A DNA stretch of 12,300 nucleotides from Planctomycetota bacterium (GTDB taxonomy: Bacteria; Planctomycetota; Phycisphaerae; Sedimentisphaerales; Anaerohalosphaeraceae), in contig QNBS01000034.1 in the NCBI GenBank assembly GCA_003644175.1, positions 1 through 12,300 on the forward strand. The letters run 5' to 3'. This document shows positions 5,990 through 12,300 of this stretch, one piece after another; position 1 is the first letter of the stretch; every line of letters begins with the position of its first letter. The notes beneath the pieces were generated by a model. That model saw only the letters and a list, made by a program, of their open reading frames with translations. It had not been told where the DNA came from and made no database searches. A program made the position numbers and the translations under genes.

Positions 5990-7426
5990 TTAGAAAGGCG
6001 TGCTCTTGCTTGCCAGGGACTGGTAGCCGGTCAGGTGCAGGAACTTCTGCTGATTGATCACGGGCACCGAAAGCGCTTGCGCCCGCGAGCGGATCTTGTC
6101 GTATCGCCTGCCTGATTCCAGGGACGCCTCATACTTCTGCTGGACGGTCGGGTCGATTTCGATCTGTTCGGTTGTGGGCATGGGCAGGGAAGAGGGTCTT
6201 GTGCCCAGAACAACGAAGTCGGTTTCAATCGTAACTTCGTCGACGATTCGTCCCCCCCAGCGTCGAACGAGTCGAACGATCTTGTCGAGGCCGTCGGAGT
6301 CAATCACGCCGTTGCCGTCGATGTCGAAATTGCCCGCTACGATAAAGCGGTTGCTCGTCTTGCTGTCCCAGATGAGGTTGGCGACGATATCGGCCGGGGT
6401 GACAGGATTCATGCGGGAAGAATAGTTGATCTTCGCGGCCGAGACATTCTCTTCAATCTTGAAGATTTCGATTTCAGCCTTGCCCTTGCCGTCTTCCGGA
6501 ATGGGGAGGTTTCTGTCGTATACTGAAAAGGTCAGGCCTCTGTAAACGTGATCCTTGTTGCCGATGTCAAGATATACGACTTTGTTCTTGCTGTCGATAC
6601 TGACAATCCTTGCGTCAGGTCTGTATGCGGCGACCTCGGCGGCAAAAGGCTTTTTGAGGCTTTCGAGTTTTGCAACGGCTTCGGCGAGGTCCTTTTGGGC
6701 GGCGGCAAGTTCTTCCTGTGTGGTGAGCAGTTCCAGGCTCCTCTCCTTGAGCCTGGCGTCCGCCTTTTCGAGTTTGTCCTTATAAAACTGAACCTGCTCG
6801 GTGGTGGATTTGTCCATGATTCGGTTCAGTTCGTCGAACTTTGCCTGTACCTCGTCGGCAAGGGCCTGGAAGCGATTTTTTTCGTCGATGAGCTGCATCT
6901 CCTTGAAGCGGCTCTCACGGTCGGCGGCATCGAAATCGTCCTGCAGTTTCTGATATCGCTGATCGAGTTGACGGTTGCCGGCGGTGGCTCTGTCGAGCTG
7001 GGCTTTCAGTTGCTCTACGAGCCCGATGAGGTTGACGTTCTCTTTGCTGGAGATAAGACCGTCGTTGAACAGGCCTTCCACAGTCTTGTTGATCTTTATG
7101 TTGGCTTCATTTATCTTTACCGAAGCCGGGACGTCTGCTCCGGATTCGCCGGTGACGGCGCCGACCATTTCGCCGAGGAACTCTTCCATGGTTTTGATCA
7201 TGCTCTTGCCCGGCCTGGCCGTGCCGACGATTTTGGACAGGCTGTTCCGCTCGGTCGAGGTGGCGATTTTGTTGAGGACGGCCTCGTTGGTGGCGATCTG
7301 GGTTATATAGTCTTCGGCCTTTACGTAGAATATTACTGCACAGGTCGTTGCGATTATAAAAAGCCCAACAAACGTTATTACCGTGTACAGCATGGCGTTG
7401 CTTTGCGATTGTTTGCCCGGCGGCAT
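5990..7426 (-). CDS. Membrane-anchored coiled-coil protein with BRCT-like C-terminal domain
   Basis: The 478-residue protein has one N-terminal membrane helix (about residues 12-34) after a short head containing K5. A long coiled coil spans about 130-258, with charged heptads such as QLKAQLDRATAGNRQLDQRY. A beta-rich segment at about 268-352 (ARIVSIDSKNKVVYLDIGN, then RGLTFSVYD) resembles MreC/FlgT-type barrels. The C-terminal domain (about 359-470) has the BRCT pattern: FIVAGNF, then RRWGGRIVDEV, ETDFVVLG, and a final helix KIRSRAQALSVPVINQQKFL. Between strand 1 and helix 1 is DIDGNGVIDSDG (368-379), an EF-hand/dockerin-like calcium loop lacking the last acidic residue. I chose ATG at 7426 over an upstream TTG because AAGGAG sits seven bases before it (7434-7439). 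If the topology is N-in, the BRCT-like domain lies outside the cytoplasm, which is odd. Function unknown; envelope or division scaffold is a guess. Confidence 0.85.
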   Translation of the reverse strand: MPPGKQSQSNAMLYTVITFVGLFIIATTCAVIFYVKAEDYITQIATNEAVLNKIATSTERNSLSKIVGTARPGKSMIKTMEEFLGEMVGAVTGESGADVPASVKINEANIKINKTVEGLFNDGLISSKENVNLIGLVEQLKAQLDRATAGNRQLDQRYQKLQDDFDAADRESRFKEMQLIDEKNRFQALADEVQAKFDELNRIMDKSTTEQVQFYKDKLEKADARLKERSLELLTTQEELAAAQKDLAEAVAKLESLKKPFAAEVAAYRPDARIVSIDSKNKVVYLDIGNKDHVYRGLTFSVYDRNLPIPEDGKGKAEIEIFKIEENVSAAKINYSSRMNPVTPADIVANLIWDSKTSNRFIVAGNFDIDGNGVIDSDGLDKIVRLVRRWGGRIVDEVTIETDFVVLGTRPSSLPMPTTEQIEIDPTVQQKYEASLESGRRYDKIRSRAQALSVPVINQQKFLHLTGYQSLASKSTPF

Positions 7427-7471
7427 TGCATAACTCCTTAACAAAACAGATAGAGACGTGCCGTATTTACA

Positions 7472-7498
7472 GACTGCCTTCCCGCCGAAGGGGTAGTC
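7472..7498. promoter_or_regulatory. Hairpin in the 5' leader of the BRCT-like gene
   Basis: GACT pairs with AGTC around an inner stem CCTTC-CCGCC-GAAGG. It lies in the untranslated leader between the predicted start of transcription and the ribosome-binding site, 46-72 bases before the ATG. It could stabilise or modulate the mRNA, but no known riboswitch class is recognised. Confidence 0.35.
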
Positions 7499-7509
7499 AC
7501 GATACCATT

Positions 7510-7538
7510 AGTATGCCATAAAACGGTCGATTGGTCAA
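7510..7538 (-). promoter_or_regulatory. Sigma70-type promoter for the BRCT-like gene
   Basis: On the minus strand TTGACC (7533-7538) and CATACT (7510-7515) are separated by exactly 17 bases, matching 5/6 and 4/6 of the consensus. Transcription would start near 7503 and give a leader of about 77 bases. The -35 box lies immediately beside the terminator at 7542-7566, so the gene is insulated from the HAD gene upstream. Confidence 0.65.
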
Positions 7539-7541
7539 TAG

Positions 7542-7566
7542 AAAAACGCCTCCGGGAGGCGTTTTT
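7542..7566. terminator. Bidirectional Rho-independent terminator after the HAD gene
   Basis: An 11-base perfect stem, AAAAACGCCTC and GAGGCGTTTTT, encloses a three-base loop. It has T-runs in both directions, so it can work on either strand. It lies 29 bases after the HAD stop codon and should end that minus-strand transcript. Confidence 0.9.
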
Positions 7567-7595
7567 GACTGTTTGGCCTGGAAAAAAGTCTTATT

Positions 7596-8297
7596 CTAAG
7601 GCTGCCCAATGCGCTTCAGGGCCTGCGGCAGTTGGGTAATTGAGGCGATAATCTGGTCGGGTGCGGCATCGGCGTCGGACGGCGGGGTGTTGTGAATGCG
7701 ATTGGGACGAATCAACTGTATCGTGTTCATGCCGAGTTGTTTAGGTCCGATAAAATCCTTTTTGGCGTTGTCGGCGACGTAAACGCAGTTTGCGGGTTTT
7801 TCGTGGAGTTGTTTCAGGAGATGCTTGAACCCTTTTGTGGAGGGCTTCCAGCATTCCCTGCCCAGTTCTTCGGTGTAGATAATGGCCTGGAAGTACCGCT
7901 CAAGCCCCAAAGCACCGGCTTTTAGCCTCTGGGTGGGCAAAAAGCCGTCGGTCAAAAGGGCCAGAACGTATTGGCCGCTCAGCAGTTCGAGAACGTCTTT
8001 GCTTTCCGCCGGCAACGTTATTTCGGGCGTATGCTCGCGGTAAACGCCGACGAGGTGCTTGATGGTCTCCGGCGTGTATGCGACGCCAAGCTCATCGAGG
8101 GCGGCGTTGAAGACGGATGTGCGGTTGCCGGCGTCAAACTGGGCGCCGAATGCGTCGCGTATCTCTGTTTCGGTGGGCCAGGCCGTCAGATTGGGCACGT
8201 TTGCAAGGAATGCGGCGACGGCGGCGAAGCCGCTGCGGCAAAAATCCACCTCGTCATAAAGTGTGTCGTCCATATCAAATATGACTGTTGTAATCAT
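7596..8297 (-). CDS. HAD-superfamily hydrolase, phosphatase-like
   Basis: This 233-residue cytoplasmic protein is a haloacid-dehalogenase-type hydrolase, probably a small-molecule phosphatase. Motif I is VIFDMDDTLYD with nucleophile D8 and acid D10. Motif II is the threonine in LLTDGF (T116), motif III the lysine in WKPSTKGF (K151), and motif IV VYVADNAKKDF with D176 and D181. A helical cap fills residues about 15-90, the C1 type seen in phosphoglycolate phosphatase and pyrimidine 5'-nucleotidase relatives; the DxxxKDFxGPxxxGM pattern resembles the latter. The open frame extends 163 codons upstream, but ATG at 8297 is right because motif I must lie near the N-terminus. A GGTGG site precedes it and the upstream frame covers the opposite-strand gene. 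A promoter at 8346-8374 and a terminator at 7542-7566 suggest a single-gene transcript. The substrate is unknown. Confidence 0.88.
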   Translation of the reverse strand: MITTVIFDMDDTLYDEVDFCRSGFAAVAAFLANVPNLTAWPTETEIRDAFGAQFDAGNRTSVFNAALDELGVAYTPETIKHLVGVYREHTPEITLPAESKDVLELLSGQYVLALLTDGFLPTQRLKAGALGLERYFQAIIYTEELGRECWKPSTKGFKHLLKQLHEKPANCVYVADNAKKDFIGPKQLGMNTIQLIRPNRIHNTPPSDADAAPDQIIASITQLPQALKRIGQP

Positions 8298-8326
8298 GTT
8301 TGTCCACCGACGCCTTGTGAATATTG

Positions 8327-8355
8327 TTGCGTTTGACGGCTGACTATTGTAAACT
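8327..8355 (+). promoter_or_regulatory. Possible promoter for the UPF0158 gene
   Basis: TTGCGT (8327-8332) and TAAACT (8350-8355) are separated by 17 bases, matching 3/6 and 4/6. It overlaps the opposing promoter of the HAD gene, so the two transcripts may compete. It is a weak match and only a candidate. Confidence 0.35.
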
Positions 8356-8374
8356 CTTCGGGCGGTTTTGCAAA
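8346..8374 (-). promoter_or_regulatory. Promoter for the HAD hydrolase gene
   Basis: On the minus strand TTTGCA (8369-8374) and TACAAT (8346-8351) are separated by 17 bases; the -10 matches 5 of 6. It gives a leader of about 40 bases before the ATG at 8297. Confidence 0.5.
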
Positions 8375-8408
8375 GGGATATTGCCGCAGAATCCGAAAGG
8401 GGCTGAAT

Positions 8409-8867
8409 ATGGACAAAACACAGATTGATTTGGATGAGTTCGTTTTTGCGCTTGAATGGCACAGCGACGAGATGGCGTCGTACCTTGACGTCGAAACCGG
8501 TCGGATCGTTGAGGTTTCCGATTTGCTCGACGACGATGGCCTGCAATCGCGGGACGAGATCGAAGAAAACACTGAGCGATATCGCTATATCGAGCCGATT
8601 GATTCGCATGAGAGCTATAGAATGATGGCCCGTTTTGTCGATTCGCTGCCGGAAGGCGAAGCGCAGAGGGCATTGGCCGGATCGCTGCAGCGAAGAAGCC
8701 CGTTTCGCAACTTCAAGGATGATCTGTACGATTTTCCCGACGTGCAGAACCAATGGTATAAGTTTCATAACGAACAGTTGGTCCAAATGGCCAAAGAATG
8801 GCTGGAGGCCGAAGAAATCGACGCCGAACTGGTTAGTGCGACAGGCCCGAGGAGTGACCCCGGTTGA
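8409..8867 (+). CDS. UPF0158-family protein of unknown function
   Basis: This 152-residue protein follows the UPF0158 pattern: an N-terminal strand ending in a YLDVETGRIVEVSD block (about 25-38), an acidic linker with DEIEEN, then RYRYIEPIDSHESYRMMARF (the family's I.P..S.E.Y..M..F segment), a central GEAQRALAGSLQRRSPFRNFKDDL, and a closing WYKFHNEQ...EWLE near residues 116-133. It is very acidic, presumably soluble and cytoplasmic, with no membrane segment. No enzyme motif is recognised; the family has no firm function. The ATG at 8409 has AAAGGGG six bases upstream. The stop TGA overlaps the TTG start of the pseudouridine synthase, suggesting co-translation and a possible link with rRNA modification, which is inference. 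Confidence 0.82.
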   Translation: MDKTQIDLDEFVFALEWHSDEMASYLDVETGRIVEVSDLLDDDGLQSRDEIEENTERYRYIEPIDSHESYRMMARFVDSLPEGEAQRALAGSLQRRSPFRNFKDDLYDFPDVQNQWYKFHNEQLVQMAKEWLEAEEIDAELVSATGPRSDPG

Positions 8868-9670
8868 CGAACAGAGGCAAAGACAACTCCAGGGCGCAGC
8901 GCAGAGTCCCGAAACGACGTGCCTCCGGGCCGGCGCCTGAGCCCCGGGCGCACAAAGAGCGTCTGCAGAAGACCCTTGCCGCCGCCGGTGTTGCTTCGCG
9001 CCGGGCCTGCGAAGAACTTATCCTCGAAGGTGTCGTTCGCGTCAACGGCAAGGTGGTCGATACGCTGCCTGCCTTTGTCGATCCCGATAATGATGTGATC
9101 ACGGTGAACAGAAGGCGTATCCGCGCCGAGCAGAAGGTGTACTTTCTGCTGAACAAGCCCAGGGGAGTGATCTGCACGAGTTCCGATCCGCAGGGCCGGG
9201 CAAGGGCGGTGGACCTGATCCACTGCAAAGAGCGTGTTTTCTGCGTCGGAAGGCTGGATGCCGATACGACCGGAGGAATCATACTGACCAACGATTCGGA
9301 GTTGGCCAACCGGCTGACACATCCGCGGTATGAACTGCCCAAGACATACGAGGTCAGAGTCAGGGGCCGGATCGAGGGGGATGCTATCGAAAAGGTGAAG
9401 CGAGGCACGTGGCTTGCCGAGGGCAAGACGGGCAGGGCCGCGGTAAAGGTGCTCAAGCGCAGCCGCAGCGAGTCGCTGCTGGAGGTGACGATTCGACAGG
9501 GACTAAACCGCCAGGTCAGACGCATCATGGCCAGGGTGGGCTTCAAGGTCAGGGGGTTGAAACGAACGAAAATCGGCAATATCGGTATAAAGGGGCTGGC
9601 CCTGGGCGGTTCAAGAAAACTCACAAAAAGCCAGATTGATTATCTCAGGAAAGCGACAGAACGCCGCTAA
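8864..9670 (+). CDS. RsuA/RluB-family 16S/23S rRNA pseudouridine synthase
   Basis: This 268-residue enzyme isomerises a specific uridine of rRNA to pseudouridine. An S4 RNA-binding domain covers about residues 33-80, beginning RLQKTLAAAGVASRRACEEL. The catalytic domain has FLLNKPRGVICT, then VGRLDADTTGGIILTNDSEL, with the nucleophile D132. The final part has LEVTIRQGLNRQVRRIMARVG, typical of the family. The first 32 residues are a basic, likely disordered extension. The start is TTG at 8864, overlapping the UPF0158 stop by four bases, with GAGGAG nine bases upstream (8849-8854). No in-frame ATG lies before the S4 domain. The exact rRNA target, and hence RsuA versus RluB or RluE, cannot be decided by eye, so no symbol is given. 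Confidence 0.92.
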   Translation: MTNRGKDNSRAQRRVPKRRASGPAPEPRAHKERLQKTLAAAGVASRRACEELILEGVVRVNGKVVDTLPAFVDPDNDVITVNRRRIRAEQKVYFLLNKPRGVICTSSDPQGRARAVDLIHCKERVFCVGRLDADTTGGIILTNDSELANRLTHPRYELPKTYEVRVRGRIEGDAIEKVKRGTWLAEGKTGRAAVKVLKRSRSESLLEVTIRQGLNRQVRRIMARVGFKVRGLKRTKIGNIGIKGLALGGSRKLTKSQIDYLRKATERR

Positions 9671-9716
9671 ACGGGGTGATCAAGTGTACGGAGACCGCAT
9701 AATGAGTTATCTCTAA

Positions 9717-9750
9717 GGGAAAGAAAAAAGCTCTGCGACTTTTCTTTCCC
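9717..9750. terminator. Hairpin between convergent genes, candidate terminator
   Basis: GGGAAAGAAAAAAG (9717-9730) pairs with CTTTTCTTTCCC (9739-9750), apart from a two-A bulge, around an eight-base loop. It lies 47 bases after the rRNA pseudouridine synthase stop and beyond the stop of the facing minus-strand gene. The stem is A/T-rich and lacks a clear T-run on the plus strand, so this is a moderate call. Its right arm overlaps the repeat at 9737-9787. Confidence 0.5.
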
Positions 9751-9787
9751 AAAAACATGTCAAATCGTAATTTTGCAAAAGTCTTCT
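9737..9787 (+). repeat. Short palindromic-ended repeat, copy A
   Basis: This unit opens with GACTTTT and closes with AAAAGTC (9777-9783), so its ends are inverted repeats. The core AAAAACATGTCAAATCG (9751-9767) and the following AATTTTGCAAAAGTC are shared with copy B (11764-11809). The 37 bases from 9751 to 9787 match 11773-11809 with two differences. Copy A has five extra bases between the first arm and the core. The two copies lie in the same orientation on either side of eno and the FtsB-like gene. Confidence 0.75.
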
Positions 9788-9801
9788 CAAGACTTGCCGT
9801 T

Positions 9802-10335
9802 TCACATCTTTAACCTTCCAGGCAGGGGGGTTTCATCCGGTTTTCGCCGGGGTGGTCTGTGGCGGCGAGGGGCGCCGAAGAAGATGAAGGTAATCACTAA
9901 CAATCCGCAGCCGGAGACAAAAAGGACCCTTCGATTGTTCGTCCGGGCGCAGCGATGCACCCATTGCGGAACAAGGCGGGCGCCCTTCTGATTGTTGAGT
10001 TCGGCAAACAGCGCCGTCTTTGCCGCCGCCAATTCTTCCTCGGAGGCCTTGGGCAATATAGCACCATCCAAATCCGGTTCATGCCCGAACGTGAACCTCT
10101 GGAGCTTGCCCAGGAGGTTGGGGTCCATTTCGATCTGCTGGATCTGTGCGTCGTACTGGGCGATGAGTCTTTTCACTCGCACATTGCCCTCTTCGACCTG
10201 CCTGAGTTGAAGGCGGCTCTGATAATAGTTGCTGATCTCGGGATCGATGAGGATTGACAAGGCGACGGCGCCGGCGCCCGCGGTGAAGAATATACAGAAC
10301 AGCAGGTATCTCAAAATGGCACTTCCCTTCGCCAT
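9802..10335 (-). CDS. Small two-TM protein with FtsB/DivIC-like features, downstream of eno
   Basis: This 177-residue protein has a membrane helix at about residues 8-30, a coiled-coil-prone stretch at about 36-69 (YYQSRLQLRQVEEGNVRVKR, then LIAQYDAQIQQIE), a segment DPNLLGKLQRFTFGHEPDLD, and a second membrane helix at about 136-154 followed by a basic tail (RRHRPPRRK). A TM, a short coiled coil and a dp.lle..aR..fG..p.e-like segment is the layout of FtsB/DivIC septum-formation proteins, and such genes often follow eno in other bacteria. The second TM and the basic tail are not part of the standard family. I chose ATG at 10335 over an upstream TTG at 10371 because GGAG lies about eight bases before it. 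It is 94 bases after eno, with the eno terminator in between. The assignment is tentative. Confidence 0.6.
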   Translation of the reverse strand: MAKGSAILRYLLFCIFFTAGAGAVALSILIDPEISNYYQSRLQLRQVEEGNVRVKRLIAQYDAQIQQIEMDPNLLGKLQRFTFGHEPDLDGAILPKASEEELAAAKTALFAELNNQKGARLVPQWVHRCARTNNRRVLFVSGCGLLVITFIFFGAPRRHRPPRRKPDETPLPGRLKM

Positions 10336-10374
10336 CAGCCGGCTCCCGGCCCAATTGCTATCGTATCTCAAGAT

Positions 10375-10415
10375 AAAAAAAAATGGCAGAGGCGATTACT
10401 TCACACCCCTGCCAT
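10375..10415 (-). terminator. Rho-independent terminator of eno
   Basis: On the minus strand ATGGCAG and CTGCCAT (10409-10415 and 10383-10389) form a perfect seven-base stem, extended by a partly mismatched GG/CC, and are followed by nine T's (10375-10383). It lies 14 bases after the eno stop. It sits between eno and the FtsB-like gene, so the latter is expected to be read only by read-through or from another promoter. Confidence 0.85.
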
Positions 10416-10429
10416 CGACAAAACAAGCC

Positions 10430-11749
<1,320 letters not shown>

Positions 11750-11763
11750 TTACCTGCGCCCGG

Positions 11764-11809
11764 GACTTTTCCAAAAACATGTCAAATCGCAATTTTGCAA
11801 AAGTCCTCT
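11764..11809 (+). repeat. Short palindromic-ended repeat, copy B
   Basis: Second copy of the repeat at 9737-9787, opening GACTTTT (11764-11770), closing AAAAGTC (11799-11805) and holding the same AAAAACATGTCAAATCG core (11773-11789). It lies 45-90 bases upstream of the eno ATG, so it may overlap eno control sequences. With copy A it frames the eno pair, about 2 kb apart. Confidence 0.75.
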
Positions 11810-11830
11810 GCGCCGTTACAATCGACGTAA

Positions 11831-11859
11831 AGACTAACCACGATCACCGCCGGCGTCAA
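11831..11859 (-). promoter_or_regulatory. Possible weak promoter for eno
   Basis: On the minus strand TTGACG (11854-11859) and TAGTCT (11831-11836) are separated by 17 bases, matching 5/6 and 3/6. It would give a leader of about 105 bases running across the repeat copy B. The -10 match is weak, so this is only the best candidate I see. Confidence 0.3.
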
Positions 11860-11906
11860 GGAAAGAATGACTATAATACTTTAGCCATGTGTGAGATCCG
11901 CTTGTC

Positions 11907-11926
11907 ATTCCCGCGAAAGCGGGAAT
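11907..11926. repeat. Palindrome ATTCCCGC-GAAA-GCGGGAAT
   Basis: A perfect eight-base stem closes on a GAAA tetraloop, and its context is GTC-palindrome-CCAG. It resembles the dRS3 class of Neisseria (ATTCCC, eight bases, GGGAAT) and similar small dispersed repeats in many bacteria. It stands alone here, not in an array, and has no T-run, so it is unlikely to be a terminator. Confidence 0.7.
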
Positions 11927-11939
11927 CCAGAATAAAACA

Positions 11940-12137
11940 GCCTCCGCCGAAGGCGCCTTTCTGCTTTTTCGGCACAATGAAGCTTTCGACCTCGCCGACG
12001 ATCAGCTCTGGAATCCGCACATCTTCGGTCAATGCATACAGCGCCCGCCAGATCGACAACGGGATATTCTTCTTGCGCCCGCCGGTGTATGTCCTTGAGC
12101 GCCACTGGCGGCGTGAAATCCTGCCAAATGGATCGTC
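11940..12137 (-). pseudogene. Possible gene remnant, unrecognised
   Basis: On the minus strand, in the frame that reads WRSRTYTGGRKKNIPLSIW and then RALYALTEDVRIPELIVGEV, the residue mix and the G/C-rich third codon positions look like real coding sequence of this genome, while the other frames are arginine-rich. The reading frame has no ATG or ribosome-binding site near its upstream end (the only start is a TTG at 12152 after a run of C on the plus strand), and it runs straight into the palindrome at 11907-11926, giving the tail ILDSRFRGNDK typical of such repeats. I see no family match. It could be a decayed end of a lost gene or a small unrecognised protein. Confidence 0.25.
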
Positions 12138-12154
12138 TCCCCCCCCTAACAACT

Positions 12155-12300
12155 AAAGGACCTGTTGCCCAAATACGAAGCACTAAATACCAAAATCCAA
12201 ATGTTCAAACGGCTTCTGTCGCGTCAAAATAAGGTTTTAGATTAGATTTTGGTCATTAGTATTTTGAATTTGTTTCGGATTTCGATATTAGGATTTCGGA
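12155..12300. other. AT-rich right end, repeat-like
   Basis: This stretch is much richer in A and T than the genes and has no open frame of note. It contains ATTTTGGTCATTAGTATTTTG, and GGATTTCG occurs twice (12277-12284 and 12291-12298), 14 bases apart. The style matches small dispersed intergenic repeats I associate with planctomycete and other environmental genomes, but only one copy is in the window. Confidence 0.4.

Noticed and set aside
6548..7441. Long plus-strand open frame of 297 codons opposite the BRCT-like gene
   Set aside because: It is antisense to a gene with a promoter, a ribosome-binding site and a clear domain architecture; its product is low-complexity and matches no family.
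8298..8786. N-terminal extension of the HAD gene by 163 codons
   Set aside because: The extension is antisense to the UPF0158 gene and would place motif I far from the N-terminus; ATG at 8297 fits the family.
11907..11926. Possible CRISPR repeat or terminator
   Set aside because: Only a single palindrome is present, with no spaced copies and no T-run.

Overview
The window looks like a piece of a chromosome from a planctomycete-like bacterium, most probably a Phycisphaerae-type genome assembled from an environmental sample. This is an inference from gene content and style: a membrane-anchored coiled-coil protein with a BRCT-like tail and a dockerin/EF-hand-like loop, tandem lipoproteins of unknown function, two CxxCxxCC proteins, and intergenic spacers rich in palindromes and short dispersed repeats. 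No 16S gene or marker cassette is present to settle it. There is no CRISPR array, transposase, phage gene, tRNA or rRNA that I can see.

Layout. (1) Positions 2866 to 1, minus strand, form an operon-like run: two paralogous lipoproteins, a HIT-family nucleotide hydrolase/transferase, and the N-terminal third of a dGTP triphosphohydrolase-like HD protein that runs off the left edge. (2) Positions 2867-3417 are an AT-richer, palindrome-rich spacer with a 26-bp direct repeat and an extended -10 promoter facing ilvD. (3) Positions 3418-5964, plus strand, hold ilvD (dihydroxy-acid dehydratase, complete except for a one-base frameshift) followed with almost no spacing by two YkgJ-like cysteine-cluster proteins that overlap each other. 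(4) Positions 7426-5990, minus strand, encode the membrane-anchored coiled-coil/BRCT-like protein, with a good sigma70-type promoter. (5) A bidirectional terminator separates it from a HAD-family hydrolase (minus). This HAD gene shares a divergent promoter region with a UPF0158 protein whose stop codon overlaps the TTG start of an RsuA/RluB-type pseudouridine synthase (plus). (6) Positions 11719-9802, minus strand, hold enolase, its own Rho-independent terminator, and then a small two-TM protein with FtsB/DivIC-like features. The pair is bracketed by two copies of a roughly 40-bp repeat. (7) The right end is non-coding or decayed: a palindrome of the ATTCCCGC-GAAA-GCGGGAAT type, a possible gene remnant, and an AT-rich repeat-like tail.

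Most genes are housekeeping: branched-chain amino-acid synthesis, glycolysis, rRNA modification and nucleotide-pool hygiene. I see no defence or other accessory system with a recognisable architecture. The most interesting points are the BRCT-like domain predicted to lie outside the cytoplasm, the divisome-like gene next to eno in a lineage many of whose members lack FtsZ, the ilvD frameshift, and the repeat families in the spacers.
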